Shown here: positions 1-8,634 of the stretch, one piece after another | Layout: the number at the start of each line of letters is the position of its first letter | Numbering within the stretch: the stretch's first letter is position 1 | NCBI GenBank assembly: GCA_963734395.1 | Contig: CAVTGY010000007.1 | Span: 868,001-932,000 of the forward strand | Direction of reading: 5' to 3' | Origin: Bog-756 sp963734395 | GTDB lineage: Bacteria > Actinomycetota > Acidimicrobiia > Acidimicrobiales > RAAP-2 | Length of the DNA: 64,000 nt | The notes under the pieces: generated by a model | Told to the model about the DNA's origin: nothing | Seen by the model: only the letters and a program-made list of their open reading frames with translations | The model's database searches: none | Program-made: the position numbers and the translations under genes

Positions 1-1074
1 GTGACAACGAGGTCCTCGACGGCCATGTCGGCTTCGGGCAGCTGCAGCGAAGGCACCGTCATGAGCCGTTCCCCGGCCACTCCGAGGCCCTCGCGGCTGG
101 TGGCCAGGACGCTCAGCCGGGAGGCCCCTCGCAGTGCACCGTCCACGAATGCGGCCACCGGGCTGAGCAGGTGCTCGCAGTTGTCGAGGATGAGGAGGAT
201 CGTCTTGGTGCCCAGATGATCATGGAGGCTCTGGGCCAGGGTGCGCCCGGGTGCCGGCTGGATGGCGAGAGCGGAGGCCACCGTTTCGTCCACGGCATCG
301 GAGGTGCCGATGCCCGCCAGCTCGACCAGCCAGACGCCATCGGGAAACTGGGGGAGCACGTGGGCACCGACCTGCAGGGCGAGGCGGGTCTTGCCCACCC
401 CACCCACGCCGTACAGGGTGACCATCCGTGCTTCGTCGAGGACCTTGGCCACCTCCGACACCTGAGTCTCGCGGCCCACGAATGCCGTCGGCTGGGTGGG
501 GAGGTTCCCGCGATAGCTGTCCAACGAACGCAGGGGAGGGAAGGCGCCGCGCAATGCCGGGTGCTCGAGCTGGAAGACGTGCTCGGGTTCCGACAGGTCG
601 CGCAGCCGATGTGACCCGAGGTCCCGCAGGGCCGACTCCTCGGGGAGCCGGTCGGCGACGAGCGAAGAAGTGACTCCGGAGCACAGCACTTGGCCGCCGT
701 GTCCGCTGGACATCAGGCGCGGCGCAGCGGTTGAGCGGTGGTCCGAAGTAGTCCCCGTCGCGTTTCTCCACGTCGCCGGTGTGCACCGCCATACGGACCG
801 ACAGCGGTGGATCCCACGACTCTGATTGGAGCTGGCGCTGGGCGTCGAGGGCGGCACCGACGGCGTCGGGGGCGCGTTGGAAGGCGGCGGCCAATCCGTC
901 ACCCCCGGTGGAGAAGACGACGCCCTGGTGGGCCTCGACGGCGGTCTGCAGCATCTGGTCATGACGGGCCAGCGCCTCTGACATCGTCGCCCGGTTCTCT
1001 TCCCACAGTCGGGTCGAGCCCTCGATGTCGGTGAACAGGAAGGTCACGGTTCCCGATGGCGTGGCTGTGCCCAC
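1..1074 (-). CDS. Class III nucleotidyl cyclase fused to AAA-type ATPase regulator (left-truncated, frameshifted)
   Basis: The gene starts with GTG at 1074 and runs off the left edge. The N-terminus is a class III adenylate/guanylate cyclase domain: FTDIEGST carries the first metal Asp and STGGDG the second. After residue ~120 the reading frame breaks near base 720, where one extra base separates NRCA from RLMSSGHGGQ. In the restored frame the protein passes through AFVGRE into a Walker A motif (GVGGVGKTR) and a Walker B-like ILLILDNCEHL. This is the usual layout of actinobacterial cyclase/LuxR-type STAND ATPase regulators. A C-terminal TPR or HTH region would lie outside the window. The indel is probably a sequence error. 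It diverges from the DUF2889 gene with only 27 bp between them. Confidence 0.8.
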
Positions 1075-1101
1075 CCGGTCAGCCTGCCATAGACAGTCGT
1101 A

Positions 1102-2247
1102 TTGATGCCCAGGTCAGGGCACCGAACCGAGGCCCGCTATGAATTCCGCGACCCCCCGGCTGTGATGTCCGGCGTGATGTGTTGCACCGCTATCGTCGGG
1201 TTACCGATGTTGTTCCTCCCCGAAGCCGGCGGACCCAGCGAACCGGTTCCTGCCACCATCGACCGGCGGCCGGGCTCGGTCCGCAGGACGTCCACTATCG
1301 ACACGGCCCGACCGGACGGATTCGGGGGTGCTCTGGTGATGACCGCCCGGGCCCGCGACCTCCGGACGCCGACCGACGCCACGTCGGTGGTGATCGACCA
1401 GGTCGACCTTTTGCTGCGGGTCGACGGCTCGAACCGGCAGGTTCTCTCGATCACCTCGTCCCCGGCTCTACCGGGCTTGGATCAGCTGGTCGGGTGCCCG
1501 GTCGGTCCTGGCTTCCGGTCGCGGGTCAACCAGGCATGCCCCGGCGAGCGTGAGGCCGGCACCCTGTTCCACCTGTTGCTGGACGACCTCCCCGGTGCCG
1601 CCCTGGTCTCGGGGTACTCGGCGCAGCGGGCCGGGGTGCTCGATCAGCCCCGGCCGCGGCCGGAGGGTGATGTCGGGAGCACGTCGGGCCTGGCCCGGCT
1701 GATGGCATCCCAGGACGACATCTGCGCCGGATGGGTCCACGACGGCACCATGATGGTGACGGTTCGCTCCACCGGCGAGATCCCGGTGTCGACGGGACCA
1801 CCGGCTCCGTCGCTCGAGCGGCACGACGACCTGCTGGCCTGGCACGAGATGCCGCCTCTCCCTCCCCACGCCATGCGCCGCCGCCGCCGCCTTGACGTGG
1901 TGGGCCCCGTCGGCTCGGGGGAGGCGCACCGCTTCGACGCCCACTTCCGTGATTCCCACATGGACCAGGATGGAGCCGAGTGGGTGGTGCACGAATACTC
2001 GGCGACCGGCGCATTCGACATCGACGGGGGCCGGGTCCTCGACATCGGGGCCGAGGCCCACGTGCTCCCGTGGATGGAGTGCCCAGGGGCGGTGGCCAGC
2101 GCCCAGCGGTTGTCCGGGATGCCCATTGCCGAGCTCCGCACCCGGGTGCGACAGGAGTTCACCGGAAGCTCCACCTGCACCCACCTCAACGACACCCTGC
2201 GGTCGCTCGGTGACCTGGAGGTGCTGGTCGGGCAGATAGCGGACTGA
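1102..2247 (+). CDS. DUF2889 domain-containing protein
   Basis: This cytosolic protein of about 380 residues has no signal peptide. The N-terminal part carries RRPGSVRRTSTIDTARPDG, and the C-terminal third has the conserved DUF2889 signature: LPWMECPGAVASAQRL followed by STCTHLNDTLRSL. The family has no known biochemical function and often sits near acyl-CoA catabolic genes in Actinobacteria. The frame opens at TTG 1102 with ATG at 1105; ATG 1165 is an alternative, because residues before RRPGSV are poorly conserved in style. The family call is secure and the function unknown. Confidence 0.75.
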   Translation: MMPRSGHRTEARYEFRDPPAVMSGVMCCTAIVGLPMLFLPEAGGPSEPVPATIDRRPGSVRRTSTIDTARPDGFGGALVMTARARDLRTPTDATSVVIDQVDLLLRVDGSNRQVLSITSSPALPGLDQLVGCPVGPGFRSRVNQACPGEREAGTLFHLLLDDLPGAALVSGYSAQRAGVLDQPRPRPEGDVGSTSGLARLMASQDDICAGWVHDGTMMVTVRSTGEIPVSTGPPAPSLERHDDLLAWHEMPPLPPHAMRRRRRLDVVGPVGSGEAHRFDAHFRDSHMDQDGAEWVVHEYSATGAFDIDGGRVLDIGAEAHVLPWMECPGAVASAQRLSGMPIAELRTRVRQEFTGSSTCTHLNDTLRSLGDLEVLVGQIAD

Positions 2248-2307
2248 CGCTACCGTTTGTCCACGTTGTGGGTGACAACCCAACGGTCGCAGGGCCAGAA
2301 TGCGGCG

Positions 2308-3486
2308 ATGACAAGCATCATGGATCCATCATTCATCGACTCGTCCATCGAGTCGCGTGCCGTCACCTTCGAGAACCCGACTGGGGCGCGAGGGGCGGGA
2401 GGGACCACCGCGAGTGGCCGCAAGGGTGCCCCCAACCGAGTGATCGGCGCGGGAGAGCGGGTGGTGCTCGCCGACATCGAGGGTCCTGGCGTGATCCGTC
2501 ACCTCTGGATGACCGTGCTCCCCGCTCCACCGGAGCGACTGCGAGCGATCTGGATTGAGGTGTTCTACGACGGTTCCGACCAGCCGAGCATCTCGGTACC
2601 GGCTCTGGATTTTTTCTGCCTACCCCACGGTCGAACCGCTCCGTTCGCGTCGGCCCTGGTGTCGGCCAACGAAGGCCGGGGGTTCAACAGCACGATCCCC
2701 ATGCCGTTCGCCCATCACGTTCGCGTCGAGCTCGAGAACGGATCGGACGCACCGACCGTCCTCTACTACCAGGTCGACTACACGCTGGAACCAGCCGTGC
2801 CTGCCGGAAGTGGGTATCTCCACGTCTCCTTCCGCCGGGAGAATCCGACGCGGTTGGGTTCCGACCTGGTCATCACCAAAGGCCTGGAGGGGCCGGGCCG
2901 CTATCTCGGATGCAGCCTCGGGATCCGGGTTCTCGACCAGGGCATCTGGTACGGAGAAGGGGAGGTGAAGGTGTTCCTGGACGGCGACACAACGCACCCC
3001 ACCATCTGCGGCACCGGGCTCGAGGACTACATCGGGAGCGCCTGGGGCATGGGGCCCCACGCCGCCCCCTACGGCGGGTGCACCCTCGATGTCCGCGGCC
3101 CTGATGCGGCCGGACCGCTTTCGCAGCCGGATTTCGTGGGGATGTACCGGTGGCACCTCCCTGACCCGATCATGTACGCCACCGAGTTGAAGGTGACAGT
3201 GCAGCAGATCGGGGCGGTGCTGTTTACCCCCGGCCAGGAGGCCGAGATGGCCGCGATCGAGGACAGCGGGCGTCTCGCCGGTGAAGGGTGGCGCCCCGTC
3301 GGCGGCGGTGCGTTCACCTTCGGTATCGTCGAACGGGTCGACGACGCCTGCGCCACTGCGTACGTCTACTGCCGGGAGCCTCAGCCAGTCGGGCGCCTCA
3401 ACGTGGCCGCCGCGGTGGCTGACCTCGAACGCCGCCCCTACGAGACCGCCGATCCGATGGAGGTGCTGAGCGGTCCGGTGTCCTGA
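2308..3486 (+). CDS. GH172 (DUF2961) family glycoside hydrolase
   Basis: About 392 residues with no signal peptide, so the enzyme probably acts in the cytosol. The family signature is clear: an N-terminal jelly-roll with GPGVIRHLWMTV, then GEGEVKVFLDGD and PTICGTGLEDYIGSAWG, whose acidic residues form the expected active site. Characterised GH172 enzymes cleave alpha-D-fructofuranosides, difructose dianhydride or D-arabinofuranosides, including actinobacterial arabinan. The substrate cannot be read from sequence. ATG 2308 is preferred over TTG 2257, but neither has a strong ribosome-binding site. It lies 60 bp after the DUF2889 gene and converges on an acyl-CoA synthetase. Confidence 0.82.
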   Translation: MTSIMDPSFIDSSIESRAVTFENPTGARGAGGTTASGRKGAPNRVIGAGERVVLADIEGPGVIRHLWMTVLPAPPERLRAIWIEVFYDGSDQPSISVPALDFFCLPHGRTAPFASALVSANEGRGFNSTIPMPFAHHVRVELENGSDAPTVLYYQVDYTLEPAVPAGSGYLHVSFRRENPTRLGSDLVITKGLEGPGRYLGCSLGIRVLDQGIWYGEGEVKVFLDGDTTHPTICGTGLEDYIGSAWGMGPHAAPYGGCTLDVRGPDAAGPLSQPDFVGMYRWHLPDPIMYATELKVTVQQIGAVLFTPGQEAEMAAIEDSGRLAGEGWRPVGGGAFTFGIVERVDDACATAYVYCREPQPVGRLNVAAAVADLERRPYETADPMEVLSGPVS

Positions 3487-3521
3487 CGACTCGATCCCGG
3501 GGCCCGGCCGAGTCGCGCCGG

Positions 3522-5093
3522 TTACACGATGCGAGAGGATCGCTCATTCCAGTAGGGCTCACGGAGGAGCCGCTTGAACAGCTTTCCACTCGGGTCGCGG
3601 GGCATCTCTGCGATGAACTCGACCGCCCGGGGACACTTGTAGCCGGCGAGACGGTCTCGACACCAGGCCAGGAGGTCTGTCGCCGCCACGGAATGATCAC
3701 CGACCTGCTTCTGGACCACGGCCAGCAGTGACTCTCCCATCTCCTCGTCAGGGACCCCGAACACCGCTACGTCGACCACCTGAGGATGGGTGGCGAGCAC
3801 CAGTTCGGCTTCGCGTGGATAGATGTTCACCCCTCCCGAGATGACCATGTCGGATGCACGATCGGTGAGGTAGAGATAGCCGTCGGCGTCGAGGTAACCG
3901 ACGTCGCCCAGTGTCCTCCATCCTTTTTTGTTGGCCATGTGACGTGTCTTGTCCGGATCATTGTGGTACTCGAACTCCCGACCGCCGGCGAAGTACACGG
4001 TGCCGGTCTCACCGGCAGGAAGGTCCGCCTCGACGTCGTCGCCGACGATGTGCACTTCATTGAGGGGTCGCCCGACAGAACCGGGGTGGGCCACCCATTC
4101 CTCGGGTCTGATGGCGGTTGATCCGATGTCCTCTGTCCCGGCGTAGTACTCATGGATGATCATTCCCCACCAATCGAGCATCTGTTGCTTGACCGGCACC
4201 GGACAGGGAGCCGCGGCATGGACTACCCACCGGAGGCTCGAGAGATCGTATGAGAACCTCTCCTCATCCTTCAGCCGAAGCATGCGGGTGAACATGGTGG
4301 GAACGAACTGGGCGTGGGTGACCCGGTACCGCTCGATGGTTTCGAGGCATCTCGCCGGCTCGAACGACTCCATGACCACACAGGTGGCGCCGAGCCGGTG
4401 CATTGCCATCGAGTAGACCAGGGGTGCGGAGTGGTAAAGGGGAGCAGGGGAGAGGTAGACCGAGTTTCCGTCGATTCCCACCCGGGCTATGTTGCCGGCC
4501 AGCATCACCGTGGTCGCGGTCGGATCGCCCATCGGTGCGGCCGACAAGACCTTGCGCACGCCTTTGGGTGCTCCGGTGGTTCCTGACGAATACAGCATCT
4601 CTCGGCCTTCGGCTTCGTCCACGATCGGCGTCGCCGGCCAGCGTGCCAGCGCCTCGTTGTAGGGCAGGAAACCCGTTGACTCACCCCCCACCACGATGCA
4701 CAGCCCGACCCGTTGCAGGTCGAGCTCCATGGCGATGTGGGCCACACTTGCCGAGATGAAGAAGGCCGTAGCTCCGCAGTCATCGAGAATGTGTTGCACC
4801 TCGTTCCGGCGGAGGTGACTGTTGAGCGCGGTGTAGTAGAGACCCGATCGTTGCGCCGCCCAGGTGACCTCGAGGAACTCCGAACCGTTCTCCATCATCA
4901 GGGCAACGTGATCACCGGTGCGCAGACCGGCGTCCCGCAACAGGTGGGCCAGCCGGTTGGAGCGCTCGTTGAGATCCCGGTAGGTGGTGACCAGTCCCGA
5001 TCCGGCCATGACGATGGCCGGTCGATCGGGGTGCTCCTCAGCTTGAGAACCCAGGTGGCGCTCGTTGACCATCGCCTCGTTGCGTTCATCCAT
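3522..5093 (-). CDS. AMP-dependent acyl-CoA synthetase (FadD-like)
   Basis: This 523-residue member of the ANL superfamily activates a carboxylic acid to its CoA thioester by way of an acyl-adenylate. Visible motifs in order are the P-loop YSSGTTGAPKGVRK (residues ~170), YYAGTED, the hinge/adenylate motif TLGDVGYLDADGYLYLTDR, and the C-terminal catalytic lysine region PRDPSGKLFKR. Length and order are normal and the frame is intact. It is transcribed away from the SDR/MaoC operon and shares a 235-bp intergenic region with it. It probably feeds that pathway; the acid substrate is unknown. Confidence 0.88.
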   Translation of the reverse strand: MDERNEAMVNERHLGSQAEEHPDRPAIVMAGSGLVTTYRDLNERSNRLAHLLRDAGLRTGDHVALMMENGSEFLEVTWAAQRSGLYYTALNSHLRRNEVQHILDDCGATAFFISASVAHIAMELDLQRVGLCIVVGGESTGFLPYNEALARWPATPIVDEAEGREMLYSSGTTGAPKGVRKVLSAAPMGDPTATTVMLAGNIARVGIDGNSVYLSPAPLYHSAPLVYSMAMHRLGATCVVMESFEPARCLETIERYRVTHAQFVPTMFTRMLRLKDEERFSYDLSSLRWVVHAAAPCPVPVKQQMLDWWGMIIHEYYAGTEDIGSTAIRPEEWVAHPGSVGRPLNEVHIVGDDVEADLPAGETGTVYFAGGREFEYHNDPDKTRHMANKKGWRTLGDVGYLDADGYLYLTDRASDMVISGGVNIYPREAELVLATHPQVVDVAVFGVPDEEMGESLLAVVQKQVGDHSVAATDLLAWCRDRLAGYKCPRAVEFIAEMPRDPSGKLFKRLLREPYWNERSSRIV

Positions 5094-5328
5094 TGCGTCT
5101 TCGACGATAATCCTCCGGCGCCGGACCTTCGGGCGAGCCCATATGACCTCGCCTAAGCTCGCCCTTGTTTACGAGTAGCCCGTCTCATCGTCTGAGCGTT
5201 GGAGCTGGAGCGTGTTTGCCGCGGGCCGGCATTGCGCTGACGGTGGTGTCGGACCGATGGGTCAAGGGGCATCCGCGCCTGGTTCGGAGATGGCACCGAC
5301 CTTGGCCCCGACGAAAGGAACAGTACCG

Positions 5329-6091
5329 ATGAGTCTCTCAGGCCGAGTGGCGATGGTGACCGGCGGGGGGCGCGGCATCGGCCGCGCCATCGCCCTCGGC
5401 TTGGCGGCTGATGGGGCCGAGGTCGCGGTGAACTTCCGAAAGGACGAGGAGTCAGCCAGGCAAACCGTGGCGACTATCGAGGCCGAAGGGGGGCAGGGCT
5501 TCGGCATACCAGGCATCGGTTGCCTCCTATGACGAGGCCAGTGCCATGGTCGACCAGGTGCTGGCCGACTTCGGGCATGTCGACATCCTGGTGAACAACG
5601 CCGGGATCACCAACCGCGGAACACCGGTTGCGAAAACCCCGGTCGAAGAGCTCGAGCGGGTGATGGGCACCATGGCCTTCGGGTCTCACCACATGAGCCA
5701 GCTCGTCCTGGGCAGCATGCGTGAGCAGGCCAGAGGCGACATCGTGATGATCTCGAGCCAATCGGCCATCACGGCCGACCCGTATGGAGGTCCGTACAAC
5801 ATGGCCAAGGCCGCGCAGGAATCACTGGCTTTCACGCTGGCCAAAGAAGAAGCACGGGCAGGTATCCGGGTCAACGTGGTGGTGCCGGGGCTCTCCAACA
5901 CCGACATGGGCCGGCGGTTGGTCAAGGCGGCCATGAAGGTCGACGACATTCACGATCTCGATGGCCGCTTCCCGCTGGGCCGGGTGTGCGAGCCCGAGGA
6001 CGTCGCCGACGCGGTGCGTTTTCTGGTCGGCACCGGGGGGTCGAACATCACCGGCCAACGACTCGTCGTCGATGGCGGCGGATTCAAGTAG
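5329..6091 (+). CDS. Short-chain dehydrogenase/reductase (single +1 frameshift)
   Basis: Classical SDR of about 253 residues in the restored frame. The Rossmann motif TGGGRGIGRA, NNAG, the catalytic serine (ISSQSA) and a YNMAK Tyr/Lys pair are all present, as is the C-terminal GQRLVVDGG typical of FabG-like 3-oxoacyl reductases. An extra base near 5503 separates EGGQGF from AYQASVASYDEAS; both flanks read as normal SDR sequence, so an assembly error is likely. The start ATG 5329 follows an AAAGGA ribosome-binding site. The stop lies 20 bp before the MaoC gene, giving an SDR-MaoC-SDR operon. Confidence 0.82.
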
Positions 6092-6111
6092 ATGAACGGA
6101 TCGCGGCCCCG

Positions 6112-6978
6112 GTGACCTGGGACCTCGACGCCGTTGGCACCGAGACCGCGCCGACCGAGCGCGCCTGGACTGCAGACGACGCCCTGCTCTACGCACTGGC
6201 CGTCGGCGCCGGGGTGGTCGATCCGGTCGGGTTCGAGCTCGACCTCACCACCGAGAACAGCGGCGAGGTTCCGCAGCGGGTCCTGCCCACCTTCGGGGTG
6301 GTGATCGCCACCGGCGGCTCGGCATTCGCCCTCGCCGGTGCTTTCGACCCGACCATGGTCGTCCATGGCGAGCAGGGCATCGAGCTGAGCGGGCCGATTC
6401 CTCCCGAGGGCCGGGTGACCACGACGAGCCGTCTCTCCGGTATCTATGACAAGGGCTCGGGGGCGGTGATCGCCGCCGAAAGCAGGTCGGTCGATGCGTC
6501 GTCGGGAGAACTGCGGTTCAAGACGTCATCATCGCTGTTCGTCAGGGGCGCCGGTGGCTTTGGCGGCGAGCGCGGGCCGGCGCCGGCTCACCCCGCCCTT
6601 CCCGAACGGGAGCCCGACCTCTTGCTACGCGCCCAGACCCGACCGGACCAAGCGCTCCTCTACCGTCTCGTCGGTGATCGCAACCCCCTGCATTCGGATC
6701 CCGGGTTCGCCGCCGCAGCCGGGTTCGGCAAACCGATTCTCCACGGCCTGTGCACCTACGGATTCGCCGGTCGGCTCCTGTTGCACGGCCTCTGTGGATC
6801 CGATCCGGCGCGCTTCATCTCGATGGAGGGACGGTTCTCGCGGCCGGTCCTTCCCGGCGATGCCCTCGTCGTCCAGGCGTGGCGCCTCGGCGACGGTGAG
6901 GCGGTCTTTCGGGTCGAGACCGGCAAGGGCGACGTAGTCATCGATCAGGGACGCCTCGGCTATCGGGAGGGTCGATGA
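6112..6978 (+). CDS. MaoC-like double-hotdog enoyl-CoA hydratase
   Basis: About 288 residues with two hotdog halves. The C-terminal half has the R-specific hydratase motif: YRLVGDRNPLHSDPGFA supplies the catalytic Asp/His and is followed by PILHGLCTYG. The N-terminal half is the degenerate partner fold. This matches the actinobacterial 2-enoyl-CoA hydratase 2 family, which includes steroid side-chain hydratases. GTG 6112 was chosen because it gives the family's usual length. The stop overlaps the next gene by 4 bp (ATGA), implying translational coupling with the downstream SDR, its likely partner. Confidence 0.85.
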   Translation: MTWDLDAVGTETAPTERAWTADDALLYALAVGAGVVDPVGFELDLTTENSGEVPQRVLPTFGVVIATGGSAFALAGAFDPTMVVHGEQGIELSGPIPPEGRVTTTSRLSGIYDKGSGAVIAAESRSVDASSGELRFKTSSSLFVRGAGGFGGERGPAPAHPALPEREPDLLLRAQTRPDQALLYRLVGDRNPLHSDPGFAAAAGFGKPILHGLCTYGFAGRLLLHGLCGSDPARFISMEGRFSRPVLPGDALVVQAWRLGDGEAVFRVETGKGDVVIDQGRLGYREGR

Positions 6979-7898
6979 GCGGGATCTGCGAAGGACGAGT
7001 CGCGGTGGTCACCGGGGCGGGTAGGGGGATCGGGAGGAGCCATGCCCTCGCGTTCGCCCGCCAGGGGGCTCGGGTGGTGGTAAATGACCTCGGGACCGCC
7101 CCCGATGGCGGCGGCACTTCGAGCGATCCCGCCCACCAGGTCGTCGAAGAGATCCGGGCTCTGGGGGGAGAGGCGGTGGCCAACGGAGAAGATGCGTCGG
7201 ACTGGGAGGGGGCCCGCCGGCTGGTGGGCCACGCGGTGGACGCCTTCGGTGGAATCGACACCCTGGTGAACAACGCCGGGATTCTTCGGGACCGGATGCT
7301 GGTGAACATGACCCAGAGCGACTGGAGCGCGGTGATCGGCGTGCATCTGGGGGGAACCTTCTCGCCGACCCACTGGGCCGCGGCCCACTGGCGGGAACGG
7401 GCCAAATCCGGTGAGCGAATCGACGCCCGGGTGGTCAATACCAGTTCGGCAACCGGTCTCTACGGCAACGCCGGACAGATCAACTACGGGACGGCAAAGG
7501 CGGGGATCGCCGCATTCACGGTGATCGCCGCCCTGGAGCTCGGCCGTTACGGCGTGACGGTGAACGCCATCGCTCCGATGGCGCTCACTCGGATGAACGC
7601 CGATCTTCCCTTCGGGAAGGACGTGGCTGGTCGCTTCGCCACCGGGTTCTCCCCGTTGGCCCCGGAGAACATCTCGCCTCTGGTGGTGTGGCTCGGGAGC
7701 CCGGCCAGCATGGACGTCACCGGGCGGATCTTCAATGTCCACGGGGGGTACATCAGCGTCGCCGAGGGTTGGCGCGCCGGCCCGAGTGTGGACAAGAAGG
7801 GGCTCTGGGATCCGGCCGAACTGACCGAGGTCATCCCCGGCCTCCTGGCCGAGGCCGGTCCAACCACCGACATCACCGGGACCCTCCCCGACCTCTGA
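6975..7898 (+). CDS. SDR, (3R)-hydroxyacyl-CoA dehydrogenase-like
   Basis: This 307-residue SDR resembles the dehydrogenase domain of peroxisomal multifunctional enzyme type 2. Motifs are TGAGRGIGRSHAL, VVNDLGTAPDGGG (a signature of this subgroup), LVNNAGILRDRML, catalytic Ser in VVNTSSATGLYGN and Tyr/Lys in QINYGTAKAG. It overlaps the upstream MaoC hydratase gene by 4 bp. The two would catalyse consecutive hydration and oxidation steps of beta-oxidation in the R configuration. It ends 55 bp from the convergent nitroreductase gene. Confidence 0.88.
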   Translation: MSGICEGRVAVVTGAGRGIGRSHALAFARQGARVVVNDLGTAPDGGGTSSDPAHQVVEEIRALGGEAVANGEDASDWEGARRLVGHAVDAFGGIDTLVNNAGILRDRMLVNMTQSDWSAVIGVHLGGTFSPTHWAAAHWRERAKSGERIDARVVNTSSATGLYGNAGQINYGTAKAGIAAFTVIAALELGRYGVTVNAIAPMALTRMNADLPFGKDVAGRFATGFSPLAPENISPLVVWLGSPASMDVTGRIFNVHGGYISVAEGWRAGPSVDKKGLWDPAELTEVIPGLLAEAGPTTDITGTLPDL

Positions 7899-7953
7899 TC
7901 GCCGGGCGCCGGCCACAGCAACCGTTTCAGGTCCCTCGGGCCACCGTCGGCGG

Positions 7954-8628
7954 TCAGCGGGCGGGGACGGGTCCGGTGCCGGTATGCCCGTCCCACGCGC
8001 TTCCCCAACGTTCGCGGAACGCCACCTCGCCAACCGGCCGCCGGTGTGCCGGCCGGAGATCGTCTCCCATCAGGTGGGCAACGGGAACCAGGGCCGCCTG
8101 GGTCACGTTGTCGGGGATGCCCAGGAGGTCGGCCATCTCCTGGTGACGTTCGATGTGGACGGTGGTCATGGTCGAGGCAAGTCCGCGACTCCGCAGGGCC
8201 AACTGCAGGCTCCAGACCGCCGGGTAGATCGATCCGAAGAGAGCGGAGGCCTGCGCCGGGGTGGTGTCCGGCGTGATCCGTCCCCGGATGCAGGCCAGGA
8301 CCAGGACGGGCACCTGATCGAGGTGCGCGGCCAGGTGCCACGCCCCTTCGAGCATCCGATCGACGGATCCCTCGGTAGCAGCCTGGCGCCTACCGCCGGA
8401 CGCCTCGGTCATCGCGTCGAGATAGATATCCCGAACCCGGGTCTTGGTGTCCGGCTCGGTGATCACGATCCATCGCCAGCCCTGGAAGTCACCACCGGTG
8501 GGCGCCTGGAGGGCGAGGTCGAGACATTCGAGCACCAGGTCGAGGTCGACGGCGCGTTCGAGGTCGAGACGACGGCGGACGGCGCGGGTGGTAGTGAGCA
8601 CCCAGTCGATGGTGCCGGGTTCGGCCAT
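7954..8628 (-). CDS. Nitroreductase family protein
   Basis: This 224-residue FMN-dependent nitroreductase-fold protein shows the N-terminal TTTRAVRRRLD flavin-phosphate region, LALQAPTGGDFQGWRW (the APS/T-x-G FMN contact) and a C-terminal VAHLMGDD segment. The family reduces nitro groups, quinones or enoyl-type compounds. It starts 6 bp after the stop of the CaiB/BaiF fusion gene, so it is the last gene of the SDR, small ORF, CoA-transferase, nitroreductase operon on this strand. The physiological substrate is unknown. Confidence 0.82.
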   Translation of the reverse strand: MAEPGTIDWVLTTTRAVRRRLDLERAVDLDLVLECLDLALQAPTGGDFQGWRWIVITEPDTKTRVRDIYLDAMTEASGGRRQAATEGSVDRMLEGAWHLAAHLDQVPVLVLACIRGRITPDTTPAQASALFGSIYPAVWSLQLALRSRGLASTMTTVHIERHQEMADLLGIPDNVTQAALVPVAHLMGDDLRPAHRRPVGEVAFRERWGSAWDGHTGTGPVPAR

Positions 8629-8634
8629 CCTCTG

